Position numbers and translations under genes: made by a program
In this document: in pieces, positions 56,376 to 64,000 of the stretch
Position numbering within the stretch: position 1 is the stretch's first letter
Layout: every line of letters begins with the position of its first letter
The notes under the pieces: generated by a model
Told to the model about the DNA's origin: nothing
The model's database searches: none
Seen by the model: only the letters and a program-made list of their open reading frames with translations
Source: Shinisaurus crocodilurus
Taxonomy: Eukaryota; Chordata; Lepidosauria; Squamata; Shinisauridae
DNA length: 64,000 bases
Direction of reading: 5' to 3'
Assembly (NCBI GenBank): GCA_021292165.1
Contig: CM037877.1
Location: forward strand, 106,267,858-106,331,857

Positions 56376-56511
56376 CAGACGTAGGCAACCTGGTGCCCTC
56401 TAAATCTTTGGACTACAACTCTCATAAGCCCCAGTCAGCATGGCCAATTGGTCAAGGATTATGAGAATTGTAGTCCAAAATATCCAGAGGACACCAGGTT
56501 CTCTACCCCTT
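56376..56511. mobile_element. hAT MITE, 136 bp, first of a tandem pair
   Basis: Flanked by ccttagaa (56368-56375) and ccttagag (56512-56519). Ends cagacgtaggcaacctgg and accaggttctctacccctt, near-palindromic. Confidence 0.9.
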
Positions 56512-56519
56512 CCTTAGAG

Positions 56520-56655
56520 CAGGGATGGTCAACTTGTGGCCCTCTAGATATTTTGGTCTATGACTCCCATCAGCCGTCACCATTGGCTATGCTGGCTAGG
56601 GCTGATGGGAGTTGTAGGCCAAAAGCTTTTGAGGGCCACAAGTTGTCCACCCCTG
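56520..56655. mobile_element. hAT MITE, 136 bp, second of a tandem pair
   Basis: Flanked by ccttagag (56512-56519) and tcttagag (56656-56663). Ends cagggatggtcaacttgtgg and ccacaagttgtccacccctg. It shares the middle duplication with its neighbour. Confidence 0.95.
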
Positions 56656-56663
56656 TCTTAGAG

Positions 56664-57103
56664 CATTGTTGACAAGGCACTCCTGTACATGCTGCACTGC
56701 AGCCCTCACATGATAAACATGAATGTGTTTAACTGGCCCTTAGGGTAATCATTAGCAATGTTTTCATTTCTTAAGTGACAGCATTCCAGGTTTTTTGTTT
56801 TTTTTAAAAAGGCACTTTTCATATATGCCTGAAGCTCCACCCTCATAAAACCTAATTTTTGATCATCACTTTTGTTATCCCTTCCACTCAGTGTTTCATT
56901 TTCCCTCGCCGAGAATTTTAGCACTGGTTCATTTGGCACTGGCTTCACCATCTCAGCAAATGGAATCTGTTTTATAGCCCCAATCTCCTCTCTTTTCTCT
57001 GGCTCATTTAGTTTACTTGGGCGGGGGGCATATGCAGCAGTGTGTTTGCCTTGCTGAGTGTACAAGTCTATGTCTATTGCTGCATTCATAGGATTCACAA
57101 GGA
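56664..57103. other. Unassigned; minus-strand open stretch
   Basis: A minus-strand frame stays open from 57103 to 56706 (EPEKREEIGAIKQIPFAEMV is typical). It does not resemble a family that I know and begins in repeat. Such lengths are expected by chance a few times in a window this size. Confidence 0.3.
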
Positions 57104-57136
57104 TTCTATTGCTGCATTCTATTGCTATTGTGTACA

Positions 57137-59313
57137 TCATCATCATCATCATCATCAGGCGATCACTCGTGACCGAGTAAGATTGTCTTCCGGGATAAAA
57201 GGAGGAGATTCTAAAGAAGATTGTGTAGACTCTAGCGATGGGTCCGTAAGTGACTGTGGAGGCCAATTCTAGATCCACACAGCTTCCCACAGTGAGGACA
57301 CAGGTTACCAGATAGAAGATGGTCCTGTAAAGGATTCATTTGACGTGCTTTTCGCTTAGCACGTTTCTCCCTTTCACCTTGCACTCGGGCTTCTTCAAAG
57401 TCCATGGAACCTTTGTGAAAGGCCAACCTCCATTTAGATCGTTCATGGGCCAGAGCTTCCCAGTTTTCGATGTTTATATTGCATTTTTTTAGATTAGCCT
57501 TATGAACATCTTTAAACCTCTTATATTGACCACCGATATTCCGCTTTCCATCCTTGAGTTGGGAGTAAAGTAACTGCTTTGGGAGACGGCAGTCAGGCAT
57601 TCGAACAACATGACCGGTCCACTGAAGTTGGTGTTGAAGGATCATTTTTCAATGCTAGTAGTCTTTGCTTCTTCCAGTACACTGACATTTGTTCGCCTAT
57701 CTTCCCAAGTAATTTGCAGGATTTTCCGGAGGCAACGTTGATGAAACCTTTCAAGGAGGTGGAAGTGACGTTTATAGATAGTCCATGTTTCGCAGGCATA
57801 CAATAAAGTTGGTAATACAATGGCTTCATAAACCAGTGTTTTGGTCTTCTTACAAATATCCCGATCCTCGAACACTCTATGTTTCATTCGAGAAAATGCG
57901 GCACTTGCAGAGCTCAGACGATGCTGGATTTCACTGTCGATGTTAGCTGTAACAGAAAGATAGCTGCCAAGATAGAGAAAATGATCGACATTTTCCAGTA
58001 TTGTCCCGCCAAGCTGGATAGATGGCATCACCAAAGGATTGGCTTGCACTTGCTGATGAAGCACTTTGGTTTTTTTGATGTTAAGTGAGAGACCAAGTTT
58101 TTCGTATGCTTCTGCAAAAGCATTTAGGATAGTTTGGAGATCATCCTCTGAATGTGCGGAGACCACATTATCATCAGCATACTGAAGTTCCACAACGGAG
58201 GTTGTAATTACCTTACTTTTTGCTTTCAGCCTGCTGAGATTAAAAAGCTTTCCATCTGTTCGATATATAATTCCCACACCGGTGGGAAGTTTCCCCTCGA
58301 CAAGATGTAAAACCATGGTGATGAAAATGGCAAATAATGTTGGGGCGATAACACATCCCTGTTTAACACCTGATCCCACTTTAAATGGAGCACCATGAGA
58401 GCCGTTGTTGTCCAAAACCGTTGCCGTCATGTTGTCATGGAGAAGTCGCAAGATATTCACAAATTTATTGGGGCATCCAATTTTCATAAGGATAGTCCAG
58501 AGAGCTGTACGGTCTACAGTATCAAAGGCCTTAGCCAAATCGATAAATGCCATATAAAGGGGTTGATTTTGCTCCCGGCATTTTTCTTGGAGCTGACGTG
58601 CAGTAAAAATCATGTCTACTGTCCCTCTAGAGGGGCGGAAACCATATTGAGTTTCAGGGAGGATCTCTTCTGAAATAGATAGAAGACGGTTTGCGAGAAT
58701 CCTAGCAAATATTTTACCTGCGGTTGCTAAGAGAGAAATGCCCCGATAGTTTCCACAGTCTGTTCTATCACCCTTCTTAAAGAGGGTGATAATTATGGCA
58801 TCCCTGAAGTCTTCTGGGATCTCTTCTCTTATCCAGATTTTTTCGATGAGTTTATGAAGATGTTGTACAAGTTCGGGCCCCCCTTCTTTAAAGATTTCAG
58901 CAGGAATCCCATCTGGTCCACTAGCTTTGTTGTTCTTCATTTGATTAATGGCTTTTTTTACTTCATCCAAAGTGGGGAGTATTGCAAGTTCCTCTTTAAT
59001 TTGTTTTTGCGGGATTTGCGAAAAAATCTCATTATCCACCTTAGACTTACGATTTAAAAGGTCATAATAATGCTCTTTCCAACGCAGTGCAATAGACTCT
59101 TTGTCTTTTAAGAGTTTGGTGCCATCTTTTGATTGTAAAGGGTTTGTACCATAGGTTTTTGGTCCATAAATGGCCCTTGTGGCCTTAAAAAAGCCCCGTG
59201 CATCATGAGATTCTGCAAGTTGTTGAATTTCTTCAGCTTTCTTTTTCCACCAAGCGTTCTTAAGTTCTCTTGTTCTTCTTTGGACCTCAGCCTTTGCGCT
59301 AGCGTAGGTTTTT
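57137..59313 (-). mobile_element. Young 5'-truncated non-LTR retrotransposon (RTE-like LINE)
   Basis: Bounded by an identical 33-bp target duplication (57104-57136 and 59314-59346). The 3' end (left side) has a (GAT)n tail, minus-strand sense, at 57137-57157 after a ~75-bp UTR. The 5' end is cut inside the open frame near 59313, so the endonuclease domain is absent. Transcription would run leftward. The trinucleotide tail fits RTE-type LINEs. The clade is inferred; the C-terminal C2H2 finger also occurs in other LINE clades. Confidence 0.95.
57232..59312 (-). pseudogene. LINE ORF2 fragment: reverse transcriptase plus C-terminal zinc finger, one frameshift
   Basis: This would reverse-transcribe the element's own RNA at a nicked target. 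The frame is open from the truncation at 59312, through GTG at 59039, to a TGA at 57644-57642. Counting from 59039, visible parts are GPDGIPAEIF (41-50), FKKGDRTDCGNYRGISLL (87-104), QYGFRPSRGT (131-140), the first catalytic motif FIDLAKAFD with Asp 167, GVKQGCVIAPTLF (224-236) and the YADD box at 287-290, intact. A five-A run (minus sense) at 57649-57645 appears one base short: the protein resumes in the next frame from 57645 with HQLQWTGHVVRM and ends in CPHCGKLCGSRIGLHSHLRT, a C2H2-type finger, stopping at 57232. Missing: the N-terminal endonuclease. So it is a dead copy but little decayed. Confidence 0.93.
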
Positions 59314-59346
59314 TTCTATTGCTGCATTCTATTGCTATTGTGTACA

Positions 59347-59567
59347 AGTCTATGTCTATTGCTGCATTCAAAAGGATTCACAAGGATTCATACTCAGCCA
59401 CTCATCTCCAAGGGCAGGATTGAAAACTGAACAAATTTCTCCCGCATCCCTAGCATCTGATAGAGCACCATCAATGTGCATGATGCTCTACAGAACAAAA
59501 AGCTAACCATCTAAATTTATATGGGGATAGGGAGAAAGGCAGAGGGAACGAGAGGCAAAGAAAACAA
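59347..59567. other. Flank with duplicated 48-bp unit
   Basis: 59341-59389 repeats 57059-57106 (tgtacaagtctatgtctatt ... ttcacaaggattc) with one small change, so the LINE landed in or beside an existing tandem duplication. Confidence 0.7.
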
Positions 59568-59937
59568 AGGATGTGCGAATCAGCAGAACTCGATATCAAC
59601 AAAGTTCTCCAAATTCCAACTCGAGTCCGTATCAGATTGTGAGCTTTGGTGTGTGCTTTTTTCTTTTCACATGAAAATCCATCCATATTTCTGTGTGCAT
59701 TGTGTACATATTTAAAATGTATGCATTCCTCTCCCATTGATTAAAACATATTTGTGCACATTTTTCAAATGTACGCATGTTGTTGAATATGTTTTTGGGG
59801 GTCTGCAATCACATCGCAAGCTCAGAAGTGTATGGATTTCGACCACAGATTGCGTCCGAGTCTGTGTTTGGTCCAAAAGGTGCAAAATGGGTAAATCCTG
59901 ATCAAAAATGAGCTGAAATGAATTTCTCATACATCTC
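59568..59937 (-). mobile_element. MITE family A, copy A4
   Basis: Inverted copy: aggatgtgcgaatcagcaga ... gaatttctcatacatctc|TA. Interior ttgcgtccgagtctgtgttt, ctcccattgattaaaacata as in A3. Confidence 0.8.
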
Positions 59938-59971
59938 TACGAAGGGCTTAGGGCTGGCCCTAACATTGGGC

Positions 59972-60107
59972 CAAGGATAGGCAACTTGTAGCCCTCCAGA
60001 TGTTTTGTCCTACAACTCCCATGATTCCTAGCCAGCATAGGCAATACTAAGGGATGATGGTAGCTCTAGGCCAAGCCTTCTGAAGGGCCACAAGCTGCCC
60101 ACCCCTT
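59972..60107. mobile_element. hAT MITE, 136 bp, 8-bp TSD
   Basis: cattgggc (59964-59971) and cactaggc (60108-60115) match 6/8, transitions only. Ends caaggataggcaacttgtag and ccacaagctgcccacccctt. Confidence 0.85.
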
Positions 60108-60115
60108 CACTAGGC

Positions 60116-60654
60116 AGAGTGAGGAGGCTGCCTCAGGGAGCTGATTTTGGTTGCCTTGAAAGGTTAGCAAATTGTTCATTATTTAACTTATTATTGTTGT
60201 ATTTTTTAAAGCCAGGGAAGGGGAGAGGCAGTTTTGCGTGAAAGGCTTTGAGGAAAAGGTGATTTGGAGCTGGGGTTTGAAAAACAGAGGGATGTACTAG
60301 AGGGAGGTCCAAGCAAAGGGACCCCTGAGGAATGGTGGGTGAAATCATTTTAGAGAAGAGACCTAGAGGTGAACTGTGGGTGGTAGAGCAGAAAACAAAA
60401 CAAATTATTTCAGGAAGTGCATTAATTCTGCATGACCCTGTTATATCATAATCAGTCAGTTTATATGAAGACACTCACTCACCCAAGCATGGTGACTGTG
60501 TTAACATGACTTCTCAGCTTTATACGCTAGTTGGCAATGGAAATTTCTGTGGCGACTGCCCCACATATGTTGTTCAGCTGGAAAAGAGGAGGCAACAATG
60601 GTGAAGAAAGCCAATATGCACACCCTCCAACATTTCACAGATGAAAATAGGGAC
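60116..60654. other. No recognisable feature
   Basis: Unassigned. Confidence 0.5.
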
Positions 60655-60775
60655 ACACATGTGAATTTGCAAGAGGTATGGTTAAGCAACATGAAGGTGT
60701 GATCAAGAGGGCGTGGCCAGGCAACATGAGGGTGTGGCCAAGGGCCAGGCAAACAAAGGGCATGGTCAAGTACAA
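60655..60775 (+). repeat. Degenerate tandem repeat
   Basis: Units like gcaacatgagggtgtggcca recur about every 30-35 bases with variation. Short decayed minisatellite. Confidence 0.5.
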
Positions 60776-61270
60776 AAGTTATTAGAGGAAACACACAAAA
60801 TCTTATATATTATAATTATTACACAATTATATTATATATTATTTTATAATATTTTATAAGTGGCTTTTGTAATCTTTTTTTTACCTTACTTAAACCCTTA
60901 ATAGTTGATATCTGGTGTTTTTCATGGGGGGGTCAGGTCAGTGCTTACAGGGCAATCTCTTTCTTTTTGTTTTCAAATTGTCAGGATTGGCACAAATTCA
61001 ACAGGTGAAGCTTACCCACCCCACACCCCCAAACATGGAGCTCCAGAGAGAAGGGGAAGTTTCTTTCATTTCCTTCTAACACTGTACCTCACCTGTTAGA
61101 GGCACAGAGTCAGCTCTGTTAGCAAATAAAATCTTTGGCAATATAAAGATAGGAATCATGCGATTAGTTCCCTCATTCACCTCTCCCGCTGCACACACAA
61201 ATCCTCACGTCTGTTCCTTCCCTGCTCTCTTTCTCTCCATGGGCAGCCATTTGAGCCTAAGCAGAGCTAT
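60776..61270. other. No recognisable feature; AT-rich 60800-60870
   Basis: Nothing supported. Confidence 0.5.
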
Positions 61271-61354
61271 CTTAAAGGGGCCATGGCCCATGGGCAGAAC
61301 TGCAGCTAAGCTATCATTTAGTTTAGCTGCAGTTTTGCCCATGGCCCCTTTAAG
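61271..61354. repeat. Large hairpin
   Basis: Arm cttaaaggggccatgg...gcagaactgcagctaag (61271-61310) pairs with tttagctgcagttttgccc...cccctttaag (61322-61354); the left arm carries a 7-base extra catggcc-type duplication. A possible MITE core or a microRNA-like hairpin. Confidence 0.6.
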
Positions 61355-61380
61355 AGCATCTTAAAGTAGCTTGTGGTAGG

Positions 61381-62236
61381 CAGGGATGTTGAAGAGTCCT
61401 TGGTCTTGAGTTACGAGTCGAGTCACGAGTCTTTGGACCCGAGTCGCGAGTCCGAGTCCAAGTCCATGGTCCAAAATGGTGACTCACGAGTCCCGAGTCA
61501 CTCCCAAAGCTGACTCCACAAGTCCCTATTAAAATCAATGGGGTTTTTTCCCAACAAAATAAGGCTACTTCAGATGTGTGGCTTAAATAAATTCTAGGCA
61601 CAAGTGTGCCTTTTATCTAGGGAGGTGGTGGGCTCTCCCACTCTGGAGGCATTCAAGGTGCAGCTGGACAGACATCTGTCAGAGATGCTTTGACCTAGAT
61701 TCCTGCATTGAGCAGGGGGTTGGACTCGATGGCCTTGTGGGCCCCTTCCAACTCTACTTTTCTATGATTCTATGATTCTATGATTCTATCTCAAAACTCT
61801 GCCACTGATTTTGACAAGAACAGACCAGGCAGACAAACCCAAAATAACCAGGCAGGCAGAGGAGGCAGGGAACCCCAAAGCAGGCAGGCAGAGGCCTTTG
61901 TCTTGGACAATTCAAACTGTGGAACTGGTTAAGAAGAGACCAGGCAGGCAGGCAGAGGAGGCTGGAAACCCCAAACAGGCAGGCAGAGGTAGCCAAACCC
62001 AAAATGTCTGAAAGGTTACATTAGGAAAATGATTTTTAAAAAAATAAACTTGGATTGTTACTGCAACTAAGTCCAGACAATACCTGCAGGTGGCATCAAG
62101 CACGGATGTTGACGAGTCCTTGGTCTCGAGTCCCGAGTCGAGTCTCGAGTCCCATTAAAAATATTGGGACTCGAGCCAGAAGGGGGACTCAGTCCGACTC
62201 ACGAGTCGAGTCCTGGAGTCCGAGTCCCCATCCCTG
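61381..62236 (+). mobile_element. GAGTC-rich hAT MITE, copy 2, perfect 8-bp TSD, with nested CR1
   Basis: gtggtagg at 61373-61380 and 62237-62244. cagggatgttgaagagtcct ... gagtccccatccctg. Minus the 171-bp CR1 insert the length is 685 bp, identical to the copy at 34393. Confidence 0.95.
61619..61789 (+). mobile_element. CR1 LINE 3' end with (ATTCTATG)n tail
   Basis: gaggcattcaaggtgcagct, agcagggggttggactcgat, gggccccttccaactctact and tctatgattctatgattcta: the canonical CR1 3' end and octamer tail. Short atct at both junctions. This is the partner tail borrowed by the 5S-CR1 SINE. Confidence 0.95.
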
Positions 62237-62244
62237 GTGGTAGG

Positions 62245-63603
62245 CAGTGGAATTTGGGACTCTGCATAACAAAGTGAGAAGCTGTGATGGCTTAAGGGTT
62301 TTCAGGGTGGTCCCAGCATTTTCAGGGCAGTTGGAGACTATGCAATATGGTCATATACACCGGTATGCTGGTGGTAAATCAGCTTTTGGTAAATCAAGGG
62401 GCTTCTCCCCTCTGGAGAAGACTACAAATCCCATTTTTCCTGTAGGAGATGATGGTCCTCATTTTTTCCAGTAGGATGATTTTTTCCCCCTGTAGGAGAC
62501 CATCATTTCCTTCTGCGATCAAGGATCTTCTTGTCCACTCTGGAAAAGATTACAAGTCCTATGTTTCCTATAAATCATAGTTCTGAGCATGTTCAGAACC
62601 ATAATGTCTTGCCAGTACCTGGCATGCCTGCCTGTCTGCATCTCTGTGTGGCAACCAAGGACTCCTTCCCAACGGGGTTCCCTGCTCCCACAAATGGACA
62701 TATGCTTTGAAGATTTTTCCTTGTTAAGGGAAATACCGTCTGGATTTTGCTGGATGCTCACAAAGCAAAACTGTTTTCTGAGGTGATCAAAGAGACATTT
62801 GCCCACCCCTATAAAAATCTACAGTGCAACAATGTACATGAAGCCTTCTAATAGTTGTCCAAAGGATGGGTTGGAGAGAGTAGATTCCCCCCCCAAAAAA
62901 CCCCCACCTTTGGGCAAATTTTCAAGATTGTTATCTTAACACAAAGTTGCTTGCAAAAATCCAAAAGTGTATTTTAATTGGAATTTATTACACACTAGCC
63001 ATCAGAGAAGCTATTGGATTAAAAAAAAAAAAAAGCAACAAAGAAAACAAAAAACAAGGGACACAATCCAGCCAGAATTACACACTTTAAATCTCATTGA
63101 TTTCATTTGGAGAATTAGATTCAAATGCTTAAGCATTTTTAACTTCCATTGATTTAAGTTTGCCTGGATTATATCCAAGGTAAGAATTTAGTGAGGGTCT
63201 CAGCCAACGTTCTTTCTGAGTCCTGCTACCCATGATCTTTTAATTGAAGATGCTAGGGACTGAGCTTTGGACCTTTTACCCATAAACAACATGCTTTACC
63301 TCCAGGTTTTGGCCCCTCCACAATTTTGAATTGAACAAAGAGTGATGTGGCTGAAATATTAGTTGGATTCATTGCCTGAATCTTGTCTAATGGAACGAAG
63401 AGCTCTTTAGGGTTTGACCCTCACACAGCGGAAGAGATTTTGGCAGACTTTGCTGGGCCCTTGTGAACTTCAGCTACTTACCATGTACTTTTGTTTCAGC
63501 TTTCACATGGATGTCAAAGGCTAAACTGCATACGATAAGGGAGAATGCAGGCAAAGCTGTTGCTGATCAAAGGAGTTAAAGTGCCCTTTGCCTCTGTTTC
63601 ATA
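62245..63603. other. No recognisable feature
   Basis: tgtaggagatgatggtcctc and tgtaggagaccatcattt recur locally (62440-62510). Otherwise unassigned with poly-A at 63020. Confidence 0.5.
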
Positions 63604-63972
63604 GGGATGTTGGGAGAATTTCTTTTGGTCCACCTTTTTTAAACAAACCAACCTAATTCACAATTCCCAGGCTAATACATGGTTTGGGATGCAGTTATCT
63701 TTCCAACTGTGGGCATCTCATTAAAAAAATGCGTATTTTGGGAGGAAAAGCATACAAAAATGCATATTTTAGGGCCTAAAATAAATTGTATAAAATTTGC
63801 ATTTAAATTGTATGCATTTCCCCCTAAAATCTAAAGGAAAATGTGTACAATTTAAATGCAAATTTTCATCCTTTTTCCTTTCTTTCAGAAAACAGGACAA
63901 ACTTATGACTGAGCACATGACTGAACACAGGCAAAACTGACACAGGCCAGAAATAGACTGATATCTCCATCC
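63604..63972 (+). mobile_element. MITE family B, copy B5
   Basis: Starts gggatgttgggagaatttct after TA and ends gactgatatctccatcc. Internal inverted block: ttgtatgcatttccccc with the 'aaatttgcatttaaattgta' neighbourhood. Confidence 0.55.
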
Positions 63973-64000
63973 TTAACTGAGATGCACCAATAAGGGATCC

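Noticed and set aside
56706..57290. 194-codon minus-strand frame as a host gene or exon
   Set aside because: It begins in the LINE 3' UTR and TSD; the remaining ~130 codons match no family that I know and are within chance expectation.

Overview
This window looks like about 64 kb of intergenic or intronic nuclear DNA from a squamate reptile (lizard or snake lineage). I place it there from the repeat mix. It holds CR1 and L2 LINE 3' ends, a tRNA-derived SINE whose body carries a 'GCCGCCTTGAGTTCCTTG' box and a GGCGGGGTATAAAT end, SINEs that borrow CR1-type tails, many hAT and TA-flanked miniature DNA transposons, and abundant (CA)n. This is inference from repeat families; the species cannot be named. 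I found no host protein-coding exon I would defend, no functional rRNA or tRNA gene, no CRISPR array and no bacterial-type gene. Nearly all long open frames are chance frames in repeats.

Layout. 1-14 kb: an L2-like 3' end, a possible LTR, SINE-A copies, the TA-flanked MITE families called here A, B and M, a 337-bp foldback element, and a solo LTR at 12.3-13.0 kb. 14.6-15.1 kb: a CpG-rich block of unknown origin. 16-24 kb: a 255-bp foldback, the 5' end of a Tc1-like transposon with the first transposase codons, three copies of a SINE joining a 5S rRNA-derived head to a CR1 tail, hAT MITEs with perfect 8-bp target-site duplications (TSDs), and a second solo LTR (19.9-20.7 kb). 24-34 kb: more MITEs, a decayed L2 body on the minus strand, and CR1 ends. 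34-46 kb: a GAGTC-rich hAT MITE, a hairpin MITE, a CpG-rich 368-bp hAT MITE with a 40-bp palindrome, a composite 5S+tRNA SINE, and two opposite-facing copies of an unclassified ~0.8-kb element (called X). 46-57 kb: nested hAT MITEs, an L2 RT fragment, a fourth 5S-CR1 SINE, a third solo LTR, and two 136-bp hAT MITEs in tandem. 57.1-59.3 kb: the best coding sequence in the window, a young 5'-truncated non-LTR retrotransposon with a reverse transcriptase and a C-terminal zinc finger, bounded by an identical 33-bp TSD. 59-64 kb: more MITEs and a second GAGTC-rich hAT copy carrying a nested CR1.

The elements relate mainly as parasites and hosts of one another. CR1-like tails imply that the SINEs were mobilised by CR1 machinery, and the MITEs depend on hAT or Tc1/mariner-type transposases encoded elsewhere. 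Nested insertions give a relative chronology: SINE-A inside MITE A, 5S-CR1 SINE inside SINE-B, hAT MITE inside SINE-B, MITE B inside a hAT MITE, CR1 inside a hAT MITE, element X inside MITE M. Family labels A, B, M, K, X, SINE-A and SINE-B are mine for cross-reference, not published names. Boundaries marked by a TSD are precise to the base; others are approximate (10-30 bp).
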